From Deltaproteobacteria bacterium ADurb.Bin151 (lineage in GTDB: Bacteria > Desulfobacterota > Syntrophia > Syntrophales > Smithellaceae), in the NCBI GenBank assembly GCA_002070455.1, contig MWDG01000005.1, forward strand, positions 1 through 64,000: 64,000 bases of DNA. Reading direction: 5' to 3'. Position numbers and translations under genes: made by a program. This document shows, piece after piece, positions 27,131 through 38,499 of this stretch (within the stretch, counting starts at the first letter, position 1; each line of letters opens with the position of its first letter). Under the pieces are notes generated by a model. It had not been told where the DNA came from, searched no databases, and saw only the letters and a program-made list of their open reading frames with translations.

Positions 27131-27976
27131 TTAGTTGTCCGGCTTGAGATAGGGAAGGGCCAGCTGGACTTTTTTCAGGGCCTGCTTTTCGATCTGGCGG
27201 GCTCGTTCCCGGGTGATATTGTACTTATCGCCGATTTCCTGAAGGGTGAGCGGGTCATCCGCCATGATCCGGTGCTGGATGATAAAGCTTTCCCTTTCGT
27301 TGAGATTGGCCAGTGCCCCGGCGATGTCTCGCTTGACCAGGCTTCTTTCCTCATGCTTAATCAGGGATACTTCCTGGTTGTCACCGTCATGCGTGAGAAA
27401 ATCAAGATGCGATGTTTCTCCGTCATCATTGATGAATTCGTTGAGCGACAGATCGCGCGAACCCATGCGCAAATCCATTTCGGCGACCTCGGAGCCCTTC
27501 ACACCCAGAGAATCCGCGATTTCGCTGAATTCAGGGTTCTTTTTTGAAAGGGTCTCCAGTTCCTTTTTTGCCTGGCTTAATTTGAAAAAAAGCTTTCTTT
27601 GGGCCTGGGTTGTTCCGATTTTCACAATGCTCCAGGACTTGATCAGATAATTCTGAATATAGGCACGAATCCACCACACCGCATAGGAAATGAGGCGGTA
27701 GCCTTTGTAGGGGTCGAATTTTTTCACCGCATGAATCAGACCGATGTTGCCTTCCTGGATCAGATCAGCCAGTTTGAAACCGTAATTCCGGTATTCATGG
27801 GCAATCTTGACCACAAAACGCAAATTGGAGACGATCAACTTTTCCGCGGCCTCCATGTCATTGTATTTCTTGAGCTGCACGGCGAGTTTGAATTCTTCTT
27901 CGGGAGACAGGAGCGGAAAGCGGTTGATCTCGGTAATATAAATGTCAAGAGTGCCTGTAACGATCGGTAACTTCAA
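27131..27976 (-). CDS. rpoH: RNA polymerase heat-shock sigma factor (sigma-32 family)
   Basis: 281 residues. Sigma-70 region 2 (NLRFVVKIAHEYRNYGFKL, DLIQEGNIGLIHAV, YAVWWIRAYIQ) and region 4 helix-turn-helix (TLQEIGDKYNITRERARQIE) are clear. The RpoH box, QRKLFFKLSQAKK, lies between regions 2 and 3 and separates this from RpoD or RpoS. It directs heat-shock transcription. The clpB gene, a classic target, lies close by on the other strand. Confidence 0.92.
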   Translation of the reverse strand: MKLPIVTGTLDIYITEINRFPLLSPEEEFKLAVQLKKYNDMEAAEKLIVSNLRFVVKIAHEYRNYGFKLADLIQEGNIGLIHAVKKFDPYKGYRLISYAVWWIRAYIQNYLIKSWSIVKIGTTQAQRKLFFKLSQAKKELETLSKKNPEFSEIADSLGVKGSEVAEMDLRMGSRDLSLNEFINDDGETSHLDFLTHDGDNQEVSLIKHEERSLVKRDIAGALANLNERESFIIQHRIMADDPLTLQEIGDKYNITRERARQIEKQALKKVQLALPYLKPDN

Positions 27977-28065
27977 CGCTTGGGCCTCCTCAATGAATTT
28001 AACATCGTATTTATGTATCGAAGAGTGTTTTCCCGGTCAAGAAAATTATTCAAATGCCAGGTGTC

Positions 28066-28094
28066 TTGACAGGAAAACCATCAATGTTTATTCT
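28066..28094 (+). promoter_or_regulatory. Promoter of the cdaZ-clpB unit
   Basis: TTGACA (28066-28071), 17-bp spacer, TATTCT (28089-28094), giving a start near 28101 and a 20-nt leader holding AAGGA before the ATG at 28121. This looks like a vegetative promoter; no convincing sigma-32 type element was recognised. Confidence 0.65.
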
Positions 28095-28120
28095 ATGGAA
28101 AAGCAATCTAAGGAATTGAA

Positions 28121-28993
28121 ATGAAATCAGTTAACAGGGTGATGATCGAATCGGCCGTCAAAATGGCCAGGGATGTGAAAGCCGGCATTGTTCTGCTTTG
28201 CGCGGATGTGAAAAAAGAGTTCGCGGAACTGCCGGAAGACGTAAAAAAATCCATCCATTTTATTCTGGTCACACAGGAGAATGAAAACCTGCCGGAAATG
28301 CTGGCAAAATACGTGAGAAAACTGGATGTTCCCAATGTGAATTTAACGCGCATGGGAAAAATAAAAATCGCGATAGCCAAAGGCATCGTGTCCGGTCTTC
28401 TCAAAAAGAATGACAAAATCATTTGTCTTTCCGGCGTGCCGAAATTCGGTTATGCCGACAGCATCTTTTTTATAGACGTTGGAAAAGAGTTCGAAATCCT
28501 GACCTATGATTTCATCAGCGATATTGTAGAGGCCGTTGAGCCTGAAGTTTTCAATGCCGTCTTGAACATTGCCTGTGAACTGGCCGCCCAGGGACGGGAG
28601 AGCCGGAAAGTCGGCACGATCTTTGTCCTCGGCGACGATGAAAAGGTGATGCAATTATCCAGGCAGATGATCATGAATCCGTTCCAGGGATATCCGGAAG
28701 ATGATAGAAATATCCTGAATCCGGACCTGGAAGAAACCATCAAGGAATATTCTTCCATCGATGGCGCCTTTGTGATCAGGTCCAATGGGGTCATCATCAC
28801 GGCGGGCCGCCATTTGAGCGCGGCGCTGGAAAGCAAGGATTTCCCGTCGGGGCTGGGCAGCCGTCACATTGCCGCGGCAGGCATCACCAATTTGACGAAA
28901 GCCGTTACCATTGTTGTTTCGCAATCCACGGGAGACGTCACTGTCTTCAAGAATGGCAGGCTTTTTGTGACCATTGAAAAACCGGTAGAATAA
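28121..28993 (+). CDS. CdaZ-type diadenylate cyclase (c-di-AMP synthase)
   Basis: 290 residues. The first 180 resemble a pyruvate kinase C-terminal (alpha/beta) domain, and the rest is a DisA_N/DAC catalytic domain: IDGAFVIRSNG with the DGA motif at about 214-216 and LGSRHIAAAGI with R248-H249. This PK-like plus DAC arrangement, and RHI/RHM in place of RHR, is the CdaZ (DacZ) architecture best known from Euryarchaeota. It joins two ATP into c-di-AMP. No transmembrane segment. It lies 12 bp upstream of clpB, probably one transcript. Confidence 0.8.
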   Translation: MKSVNRVMIESAVKMARDVKAGIVLLCADVKKEFAELPEDVKKSIHFILVTQENENLPEMLAKYVRKLDVPNVNLTRMGKIKIAIAKGIVSGLLKKNDKIICLSGVPKFGYADSIFFIDVGKEFEILTYDFISDIVEAVEPEVFNAVLNIACELAAQGRESRKVGTIFVLGDDEKVMQLSRQMIMNPFQGYPEDDRNILNPDLEETIKEYSSIDGAFVIRSNGVIITAGRHLSAALESKDFPSGLGSRHIAAAGITNLTKAVTIVVSQSTGDVTVFKNGRLFVTIEKPVE

Positions 28994-29005
28994 AGAGAGG
29001 GAAAT

Positions 29006-31591
29006 ATGAGATTTGATAAATTCACATTGAAAGTACAGGAAGCTCTTCAGGACGCGCAGTCGCTGGCGGGGTCCCTGGGACACCAGGCGATCGAACCGGA
29101 GCATCTGCTGGTCTGTTTCCTTAAGCAGCAAGACAGCATCGTTTCTGCGATTGTGAACAAGTTAAACGCGTCGCCGCAGAAAATAGAGCAGGACCTGAAC
29201 CAATATCTGAAAAAACAGCCGAGCGTTCAGGGTTCTTCAGCAGGCCAGGTTTATCTGGGCGGCAGGCTCAATAAACTGTTTGATAAGGCAATGACCGAGG
29301 CGGCTCAGCTCAGGGACGAATATGTCAGTGCGGAGCATCTGCTGGTTGTCATGGCTGAAGAAAAAGAGGGACAGGCGGGAAAAATCCTGAGTCAGGCGGG
29401 AATTACCCGGGACAGTATTTTCAAGGTTCTTGTCGATATCCGCGGCAACCAGCGGGTCACCGATCCGAACCCGGAAGGCAAGTATCAGGCCCTCGAGCGC
29501 TATGCCCGGGACTTCAATGAACTGGCCCGCAAAGGTTCCTTTGATCCGGTCATCGGCCGGGATGAAGAAATACGCCGTGTCATGCAGGTTCTTTCACGGC
29601 GCACGAAGAACAATCCCGTGCTCATCGGCGAGCCGGGCGTTGGCAAGACGGCCATCGTGGAAGGTCTTGCCCAGCGTATTGTCAACGGGGATGTTCCGGA
29701 AAGCCTGAAAAACAAACGCGTCATCGGTCTGGACATCGGCGCTTTGATTGCAGGGGCGAAATACCGTGGGGAATTCGAAGAAAGGCTGAAAGCGGTCCTG
29801 AAGGAAGTCATCAGCGCGGAAGGAGAGATCATTCTTTTCATCGACGAAATTCATACGATGGTCGGCGCCGGCGCATCAGAAGGTTCCATGGACGCTTCCA
29901 ATATGCTCAAACCCGCCCTGGCCAGAGGTGAGCTGCGCTGTGTGGGAGCGACGACGCTCAATGAATACCGCAAATACATTGAGAAGGATGCTGCGCTGGA
30001 GAGGCGTTTTCAGCCGATTCTGGTCAAGGAACCGACCGTTGAGGATACCATTGCCATTTTACGTGGTTTGAAGGAGCGCTATGAAGTGCATCACGGCGTC
30101 CGTGTCAAGGATTCCGCCATTGTGGCCGCGGCTACCTTGTCGCACCGGTATATCTCCGACCGGTTTTTGCCGGACAAGGCGGTGGATCTGATTGATGAAG
30201 CCGCGTCGCGTTTGAGGATCGAACTGGATTCCATGCCGTCGGAAATTGATGCGATCGACCGGAAAATCATTCAGCTGGAAATTGAAAAGCAGTCCCTGAA
30301 AAAAGATACGGACAAGGCCGCAAAAGAGAGGCGCGAAAAGATCGAAAAGGAACTGGCCGAACTCAAATCCAGCATGGACCAGATGAAGATGCACTGGTCC
30401 GCGGAAAAGGACGTCATTAAAAAGATTCAGCAGATCAAGAGCCAGGTGGAAGCACTGAAAATTGAGGAAGCGAACGCACAGCGTGAAGGCAATCTGGCGC
30501 GCGCGGCGGAAATCCGCTATGGCAAACTGGTGGAACTCGACCGTGAACTTCAGGAACTTCAGAAAAAACTTGAGGAAGTACAGAAAAACAATCAGATGCT
30601 GAAAGAGGAGGTAGATGCCGAAGATGTGGCGGAAGTGGTTTCCAACTGGACCGGCATCCCGCTTTCCCGCATGATGGAAAGCGATGTGCAGAAACTGATC
30701 CATATGGATGAACGCCTGAAGATGCGCGTGATCGGACAGGATGACGGCATTGGGGCTGTGTCTTCGGCCCTCAGAAGGGCACGCTCGGGTCTGCAGGATC
30801 CGAACCGCCCGATTGGATCGTTCATTTTCCTGGGGCCCACCGGTGTGGGAAAAACCGAACTGGCCCGGGCTCTGGCGGAGTTCATGTTCGACAATGAGCA
30901 GGCGATGATCCGCATCGATATGTCCGAGTATATGGAAAAACACGCGGTGGCCCGTCTGATCGGGGCTCCTCCGGGATATGTCGGATATGATGAGGGCGGT
31001 TACCTGACCGAATCCGTCAGGCGAAAACCCTATTCGGTTCTGCTTTTTGATGAAATTGAGAAAGCACATCCGGATGTTTTCAACATTCTGCTGCAGATTC
31101 TGGATGACGGCAGGCTAACGGATGGGCACGGCCGTACGGTGGATTTCAAGAACACCGTCGTGATCATGACATCGAACGTGGGCAGCCAGTGGATTCAGGA
31201 CCCCTCTCTTGACGATTCGGAAAAGCAAAACCGTGCTATGGAAGTGCTGCGTGCGACCTTCAAACCTGAATTCTTAAACCGCATCGACGATATCATTATG
31301 TTCCATGCGCTGAAACTGGAACACATTTATAAAATCGTCGATATTCAGCTGAATCTGATCGACAGGCGTCTCCAGGAACGCAAGCTCAGCATCGAATTGA
31401 CAGACGCGGCCAAAAAATATATAGCCGAACAGGGTTACAGCCCGGTTTACGGGGCAAGGCCGCTCAAACGTTCTTTGCAGAAGCTGATTCTCGATCCGTT
31501 GTCGCTGGATATTTTATCCGGAAAATTTTCCGAAGGAGATCATATTGTCGTCGGAATTTCCAAGGGGGAAATTACGTTTAGCAAGAAATAG
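29006..31591 (+). CDS. clpB: ATP-dependent disaggregase ClpB
   Basis: 861 residues, full length. N-terminal Clp repeat domain, NBD1 with [15 protein letters not shown], the coiled-coil middle domain ([26 protein letters not shown] region), NBD2 with [15 protein letters not shown], and the C-terminal D2-small domain ([13 protein letters not shown]). Works with DnaK to resolve aggregates. Lacks a ClpP-binding loop as expected for ClpB. AGAGGGAAATATG is the start context. Confidence 0.97.
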   Translation: MRFDKFTLKVQEALQDAQSLAGSLGHQAIEPEHLLVCFLKQQDSIVSAIVNKLNASPQKIEQDLNQYLKKQPSVQGSSAGQVYLGGRLNKLFDKAMTEAAQLRDEYVSAEHLLVVMAEEKEGQAGKILSQAGITRDSIFKVLVDIRGNQRVTDPNPEGKYQALERYARDFNELARKGSFDPVIGRDEEIRRVMQVLSRRTKNNPVLIGEPGVGKTAIVEGLAQRIVNGDVPESLKNKRVIGLDIGALIAGAKYRGEFEERLKAVLKEVISAEGEIILFIDEIHTMVGAGASEGSMDASNMLKPALARGELRCVGATTLNEYRKYIEKDAALERRFQPILVKEPTVEDTIAILRGLKERYEVHHGVRVKDSAIVAAATLSHRYISDRFLPDKAVDLIDEAASRLRIELDSMPSEIDAIDRKIIQLEIEKQSLKKDTDKAAKERREKIEKELAELKSSMDQMKMHWSAEKDVIKKIQQIKSQVEALKIEEANAQREGNLARAAEIRYGKLVELDRELQELQKKLEEVQKNNQMLKEEVDAEDVAEVVSNWTGIPLSRMMESDVQKLIHMDERLKMRVIGQDDGIGAVSSALRRARSGLQDPNRPIGSFIFLGPTGVGKTELARALAEFMFDNEQAMIRIDMSEYMEKHAVARLIGAPPGYVGYDEGGYLTESVRRKPYSVLLFDEIEKAHPDVFNILLQILDDGRLTDGHGRTVDFKNTVVIMTSNVGSQWIQDPSLDDSEKQNRAMEVLRATFKPEFLNRIDDIIMFHALKLEHIYKIVDIQLNLIDRRLQERKLSIELTDAAKKYIAEQGYSPVYGARPLKRSLQKLILDPLSLDILSGKFSEGDHIVVGISKGEITFSKK

Positions 31592-31737
31592 ACTATAGAC
31601 TGTTAAATTTAGGCATTTAGACTGTAGGCTTTTAGACTATTAGGATGTTTGGCTGTAGTTCTTGACTGCCTAACAGCCTACAGCCTAATAGCCTAATTAG
31701 TTATTGTTTGGCTAACAGTCTACAGTCTAATAGCCTA
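31589..31737. repeat. Degenerate TAGRCTGT repeat array, second locus
   Basis: Starting at the clpB stop codon, this A/T-rich 150-bp array holds forward units (TAGACTGT, TAGGCT, TTTAGACTATTAGG) to about 31657 and reverse-complement units (CCTAACAGCCTACAGCCTAATAGCC, ACAGTCTACAGTCTAATAGCC) from about 31668 on. It could form a large imperfect hairpin. It is the same repeat family as at 4408-4524 and fills the clpB to DUF1844 gap. Confidence 0.75.
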
Positions 31738-31755
31738 TATTTTGAGGAGGGATTT

Positions 31756-32145
31756 ATGGCAGAAGAAACCAAAGGAGAAGGATTTGTCATTAAGGATAGG
31801 CGTTTTACGGATGAGCCGGAGCACAAGGAAGAACCGGCTCCGGCCCAGGAGAAGTCTGCCGGTGAGGCAACGGGATCCGGAGCGGAGGCGCGTGAAGACT
31901 ATCCTTCGGTAAATTTTACAAACTTCGTGATATCGCTCAGCACGTCGGCCCTTTTTCATTTTGGCGATTTCCCTGAAACTGAAGGGGGCAAGGCAGAGAA
32001 AAATCTGCCGGCGGTAAAGCAGACCATTGATATTCTGGATATGCTGAATGAAAAAACCAAAGGCAATCTTGACCAGAATGAAGATAATTTAATTAAAGGC
32101 GTTTTATATGAACTGAAAATGCGCTATGTTAAAGAAAAAGCCTGA
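31756..32145 (+). CDS. DUF1844 domain-containing protein
   Basis: 129 residues from the ATG at 31756, preceded by GAGGAGG; an ATG at 31708 lies inside the repeat array. After a charged, Glu/Pro-rich region comes the DUF1844 signature (VNFTNFVISLSTSALFHFGD...KQTIDILDMLNEKTKGNLD). Function of the family is unknown. It overlaps the next gene by 20 bp, a common neighbour of ispE in this lineage. Confidence 0.85.
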   Translation: MAEETKGEGFVIKDRRFTDEPEHKEEPAPAQEKSAGEATGSGAEAREDYPSVNFTNFVISLSTSALFHFGDFPETEGGKAEKNLPAVKQTIDILDMLNEKTKGNLDQNEDNLIKGVLYELKMRYVKEKA

Positions 32146-32986
32146 AATGCAAAGGCTTGCACCTGCAAAAATCAATCTTTCACTGCATGTTTTGGGAAAA
32201 CGGCCGGACGGTTATCATGATCTGGCTTCCGTTATGCAGAAGATATCCATCTACGATGAATTAATTTTTTCCCCTTGTGACGGGGGAATAAAGCTTTGTT
32301 GTCCGGGGACAGATCTCCCCACAGATGAAAAAAATCTTGTGTATCGTGCCGCCCGCGCCATTTTTAAACATGCGGGTTATATGGGCGGCGTTGAAATCGT
32401 TTTGACAAAAAAGATCCCTTCCGCCGCTGGTCTGGGGGGAGGGAGTTCCGATGCGGCCGCCACATTGGTGGCCTTAAATGACTTGTGTTCACTGAACGTG
32501 AGTCAGTCCGACCTGTTAAAGCTTGGAGCAAAACTCGGCGCAGATGTCCCTTTTTTTGTTTTCGGCTCCCGGGCATTTGCCACCGGTATCGGAGACGAGC
32601 TTCAAGTCCTGCCAGATTTCCCTCCTTTGAACATCATTTTGATCAATCCGGCCTTTGAGCTTTCCACAAGAAAGGTTTACGAAAACCTGAATTTAGCATT
32701 GACAAAGAAAAAAAATAATTATAGTATTCCGCGGTTTTACGCACTAGGTGACGTAATTCGGGAATTGCATAATGATTTAGAAGCAGTATCGTTTCGAATG
32801 CATCCCCAATTGAATGCATTCAAGCAATTGCTGTTGGATGAAGGCGCCCTCGGTGCATTGATGTCGGGCAGTGGTCCTACGCTTTTTGGTATTTTTGCTG
32901 ATGAAAAATCTGCGAAAGAAGCGCAGGATGCCATTTTGAAAAAAGTTTCCGGAGATTGTCTGGTTTTCTTTGCCCAATCATTGTAA
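32126..32986 (+). CDS. ispE: 4-diphosphocytidyl-2-C-methyl-D-erythritol kinase
   Basis: 286 residues. GHMP-kinase family enzyme of the non-mevalonate (MEP) isoprenoid pathway, phosphorylating CDP-ME at the 2-hydroxyl. Motifs: LAPAKINLSLHVLGKRPDGYH, IPSAAGLGGGSSDAAATL (ATP-binding) and GALMSGSGPTLFG. An internal ATG at 32147 would start at MQRLAPAK; neither has an obvious ribosome site, so initiation may rely on coupling to the DUF1844 gene it overlaps. Confidence 0.93.
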   Translation: MLKKKPEMQRLAPAKINLSLHVLGKRPDGYHDLASVMQKISIYDELIFSPCDGGIKLCCPGTDLPTDEKNLVYRAARAIFKHAGYMGGVEIVLTKKIPSAAGLGGGSSDAAATLVALNDLCSLNVSQSDLLKLGAKLGADVPFFVFGSRAFATGIGDELQVLPDFPPLNIILINPAFELSTRKVYENLNLALTKKKNNYSIPRFYALGDVIRELHNDLEAVSFRMHPQLNAFKQLLLDEGALGALMSGSGPTLFGIFADEKSAKEAQDAILKKVSGDCLVFFAQSL

Positions 32987-33026
32987 TAGCTGTATGTATT
33001 TGTAATTACACATAATAGAGTGACGA

Positions 33027-33101
33027 TGGGGCGTCGTCAAGCGGTAAGACACAGGATTTTGGTTCCTGCACTCGGAGGTTCGAATCCTCCCGCCCCAGCC
33101 A
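33027..33101 (+). tRNA. tRNA-Gln (anticodon TTG)
   Basis: 75 nt with encoded CCA. Acceptor TGGGGCG pairs with CGCCCCA, D arm GTCAAGCGGTAAGAC, anticodon loop ATTTTGGTT containing TTG, and T arm GGAGGTTCGAATCCTCC. The position between ispE and prs is widely conserved in this group. Confidence 0.97.
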
Positions 33102-33127
33102 GATTACTATTGCGGAGATAGAACTAA

Positions 33128-34069
33128 ATGTTAGAAAGAATAAGGGTTTTTTCCGGCAACGCCAATGTTCCCCTGGCACAAAAAATATGTCAGAAACTGG
33201 GCGTATCCCTTGGGCAGGCCAACGTCACAACTTTCAGTGACGGTGAAACTCGAGTTGAAATTAATGAAAATGTCCGCGGAATGGATGTTTTCATTATTCA
33301 ATCCACCTGCACACCGGTGAATGTAACCTTGATGGAACTGCTGATTATGATCGATGCCATGAAGAGGGCATCGGCTGACCGGATCACTGCTGTTGTGCCT
33401 TATTACGGGTATGCGAGGCAGGACAGAAAAGTTGCCCCCCGTGCGCCCATTTCGGCAAAACTGGTGGCTGACCTGATTACGACCGCGGGCGCACAAAGGC
33501 TTTTGTCCATGGATCTGCATGCGGGACAGATTCAGGGGTTCTTCAACATTCCCGTGGATAATCTTTTTGCCACACCGGTTTTGATTGATTATATGAAAAA
33601 AAATTATCAGGATGACACGGTGGTGGTTTCGCCGGATACCGGCGGTGTGGAAAGGGCCCGTGCTTTCGGCAAAAGGCTGGGAGCATCACTGGCAATTATC
33701 GATAAAAGGCGTGAAGGTCCCAATGAGGCCCAGGTGATGAATATTATCGGTAACGTGAAGGGAAAACGGGCCATCATCCTCGATGATATGGTCGATACGG
33801 CAGGTACCGTTGTTCAGGCGGCTAATGCTCTTTCCGATGCAGGCGCTCTCGAAGTATCCGTCTGCTGCACGCATCCGGTCTTGTCCGGTCCGGCGATTGA
33901 TCGCATCCAAAACTCCAATATCAGGGAATTTGTGGTTACGGATACCATTCCGCTGAGTGAAAAAGCGGCCGGTTGTAAAACAATAAAAGTACTGTCGGTT
34001 TCCGGCTTGTTATCGGAAGCTGTACGACGCATCTACTATAACGATTCAGTAAGCTCATTATTTATTTAG
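33128..34069 (+). CDS. prs: Ribose-phosphate pyrophosphokinase (PRPP synthetase)
   Basis: 313 residues. Makes PRPP for nucleotide, His and Trp synthesis. PRPP-binding loop [12 protein letters not shown]...[11 protein letters not shown], plus [11 protein letters not shown] and [11 protein letters not shown], are intact. ATP/R5P sites are family-typical. First in the prs-rplY-pth run. Confidence 0.96.
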   Translation: MLERIRVFSGNANVPLAQKICQKLGVSLGQANVTTFSDGETRVEINENVRGMDVFIIQSTCTPVNVTLMELLIMIDAMKRASADRITAVVPYYGYARQDRKVAPRAPISAKLVADLITTAGAQRLLSMDLHAGQIQGFFNIPVDNLFATPVLIDYMKKNYQDDTVVVSPDTGGVERARAFGKRLGASLAIIDKRREGPNEAQVMNIIGNVKGKRAIILDDMVDTAGTVVQAANALSDAGALEVSVCCTHPVLSGPAIDRIQNSNIREFVVTDTIPLSEKAAGCKTIKVLSVSGLLSEAVRRIYYNDSVSSLFI

Positions 34070-34083
34070 GAGGAGAGGGGTAA

Positions 34084-34746
34084 ATGGAAATAACCGATTT
34101 GACGGCGCAAGTCCGTAAAGAACAGAAGAAAGGTCCAGCCCGCCGTCTGCGGCAGCAGGGATTAGTTCCGGCTATTTTTTACGGTGGATCCACGGAAAAC
34201 ATCCCGCTGACCGTGAAAAGCGCTGATCTGTTAAAATTGCACAAGGAGAAGAAAGATCACGCATTTATCAAACTGATCATTGATGACGGCGGCAAGAAAG
34301 TGGAGAAACTTTCCCTGATCAAGGAGCTACAGGTTCAGCCACTGACGGGGATATTGTATCATGCGGATTTTTATGAAGTAGACATGAAAAAGAAACTCGT
34401 GTTCGATGTCTCTCTGAATTTTACGGGAAAAGCAATTGGCGTTGAGAACGGCGGCGAATTGCAGCATATCAAGCGTGATATCAAGGTCTTATGTCTTCCT
34501 TCCGATCTGCCCGATCATATCGATGTGGACATCACCCCCATTGAGATCGGTCATTCTATTAAAGTCAAGGATATCCAGCTTCCTGAAAACCTGACTCATC
34601 TGGATCCTCCGGAGGCCGCAGTGGTGTCGGTTGCCGCTGTCAAAGTTGTGAAGGTTGAGGCCGCCGCTGAAGAAGCACCGGTGGAGGGTGCAACGACTGC
34701 CGCAGCTGAACCGGCCAAAGAAGAAAAGAAAGAAAAGGAAAAATAA
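34084..34746 (+). CDS. rplY: Ribosomal protein L25, long Ctc/TL5 form
   Basis: 220 residues. N-terminal L25 domain (ARRLRQQGLVPAIFYGG) binds 5S rRNA, C-terminal TL5/CTC beta domain, and an Ala/Glu/Lys-rich tail of about 35 residues. GGAGGAGAGG is upstream. The long form is usual in Deltaproteobacteria. Confidence 0.93.
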   Translation: MEITDLTAQVRKEQKKGPARRLRQQGLVPAIFYGGSTENIPLTVKSADLLKLHKEKKDHAFIKLIIDDGGKKVEKLSLIKELQVQPLTGILYHADFYEVDMKKKLVFDVSLNFTGKAIGVENGGELQHIKRDIKVLCLPSDLPDHIDVDITPIEIGHSIKVKDIQLPENLTHLDPPEAAVVSVAAVKVVKVEAAAEEAPVEGATTAAAEPAKEEKKEKEK

Positions 34747-34830
34747 AGCTAAGCGAGATCCGGGTGGTAGATCATGCTTCCCTCTGCTTTGAATAAATTA
34801 TTCTTTCGTTTTCGAAAAGAGGGAGAGCAA

Positions 34831-35424
34831 ATGGCGAATCTGATTGTCGGCCTGGGAAATCCGGGGAAACGCTACGAGGCGACAAGGCACAATATCGGTT
34901 TTATGGTGCTGGAAAAACTCGCCAAAGAGTGGGAAGTAGAGTTAAAGCATAAAAGTTTCAATGCGTTGTGGGGCAAAAGAACCATTGCCGGAAAGAATCT
35001 TCTTCTGGCCAAGCCTCAAACATTCATGAATTTGAGTGGTACTGCGGTCAGGCAGTTGCAGACGTTCTTTAAAACGGATATCAGCAATCTCATTGTTATT
35101 CACGATGATCTCGACTTGCCTTTCGGGGCGATCCGCCTCAAGTCCGGTGGGGGGACTGCCGGTCATAAAGGACTGGCATCTATCGAGTCTAACTTGGGAA
35201 CTTCCGGTTTTTTGAGGGTAAGACTGGGTATTGGCAAACCAGTTGACAAATCCCGAATAGAGGGTTATGTGTTGGAACCCTTCCGAAAGGAAGAGCAGGA
35301 AGTGCTGCCGGAGGTTGTCAGTCGGGCGGCCGATGCGAGCGCTGAAATCGTATTGAATGGTCTGCAGAAAGCGATAAGCAAGTACCAGACAAAAAATATA
35401 AATATTTTGAAAAAGGAGGAATAG
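34831..35424 (+). CDS. pth: Peptidyl-tRNA hydrolase
   Basis: 197 residues from the ATG at 34831 (GAGGGAGAG upstream); a further in-frame ATG at 34774 lacks support. MANLIVGLGNPGKRYEATRHNIGFM with catalytic His, then NLSGTAVRQL, VIHDDLDLPFGAIRLKSGGGTAGHKGL. It hydrolyses peptidyl-tRNA released from stalled ribosomes. Confidence 0.94.
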   Translation: MANLIVGLGNPGKRYEATRHNIGFMVLEKLAKEWEVELKHKSFNALWGKRTIAGKNLLLAKPQTFMNLSGTAVRQLQTFFKTDISNLIVIHDDLDLPFGAIRLKSGGGTAGHKGLASIESNLGTSGFLRVRLGIGKPVDKSRIEGYVLEPFRKEEQEVLPEVVSRAADASAEIVLNGLQKAISKYQTKNINILKKEE

Positions 35425-35427
35425 TTA

Positions 35428-37866
<2,439 letters not shown>

Positions 37867-37892
37867 AAAGAAGTCGTTTAACCCTTAACCAC

Positions 37893-37927
37893 AAAAAAAG
37901 GCGCTCCCCAAAAGGAGCGCCTTTTTT
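37893..37927. terminator. Bidirectional intrinsic terminator
   Basis: Stem AAAAAAAGGCGCTCC (37893-37907) with GGAGCGCC-TTTTTT (37914-37927) and a 6-nt loop CCAAAA. It ends the pyrophosphatase gene and the minus-strand conserved gene that converge here. Confidence 0.9.
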
Positions 37928-37928
37928 A

Positions 37929-38444
37929 TTACATTTTGCGGCTGTCGTAAGCCCAGTGCAAAAGGGCCTGGCGCTGTCTGCGCCGGCAGTGAAGGTCGCC
38001 TGCCGGACAATGTTTGCGCAGTTGGGCGATGTGCCGCTGCATGGCTTTCCAGCGCTTGATCTGCCTTTCATCGTCGGGGCAGCGGCGGCCCATGTAGTAA
38101 CGGCAATACCATTGAAACCAGCCGCGGGGATCGTCAGGGTAAATCCAGCCTTTAGCAATCCAGTAGGAGAGGGGTTTTGACGCGCTGACGCCAAAGCAGT
38201 TCAGTTTCGGCTCATGCCGTTCGGGAGAGAGTTTGGCTTTGGAAAACCAGGATTGGGGGAATTCATTGCGGCAGTCGGTCATATATTTTCCGCCGAAGAC
38301 ACCCATCTCCAGCATTTGTTTCGGCGTCAGTTCCGGACAGAATTCAGAGTCGAAATCTCTGCCGACAGGTTTTGTCAAAAAGTAACGATAACCTTTCTGC
38401 ATCCGGTCGTTGACGATGATTTCTTTGTGCTTCATTTCCGCCAC
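37929..38444 (-). CDS. Conserved hypothetical protein, Trp/Arg-rich
   Basis: 171 residues of a type found across many bacteria, but no domain name I can assign. Features: YRYFLTKPVGRDFDSEFCPELTPKQMLEMGVFGGKYM, SYWIAKGWIYPDDPRGWFQWYCRYYMGRR, and a basic C-terminus with the Cys pair HCPAGDLHC. The strong conservation of Trp, Gly, Asp and Arg suggests a folded enzyme or nucleic-acid-binding role; neither is proved. No signal peptide. Its gene ends 1-2 bp from the shared terminator. Confidence 0.6.
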   Translation of the reverse strand: MAEMKHKEIIVNDRMQKGYRYFLTKPVGRDFDSEFCPELTPKQMLEMGVFGGKYMTDCRNEFPQSWFSKAKLSPERHEPKLNCFGVSASKPLSYWIAKGWIYPDDPRGWFQWYCRYYMGRRCPDDERQIKRWKAMQRHIAQLRKHCPAGDLHCRRRQRQALLHWAYDSRKM

Positions 38445-38499
38445 CTGTTTCGTAAAAAACTTTTGATAAGGATCGACGCGTTAAGATATACTCAAACTT

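Noticed and set aside
30059-31069. 336-codon minus-strand frame inside clpB
   Set aside because: Antisense to intact clpB, no domain; shadow frame.
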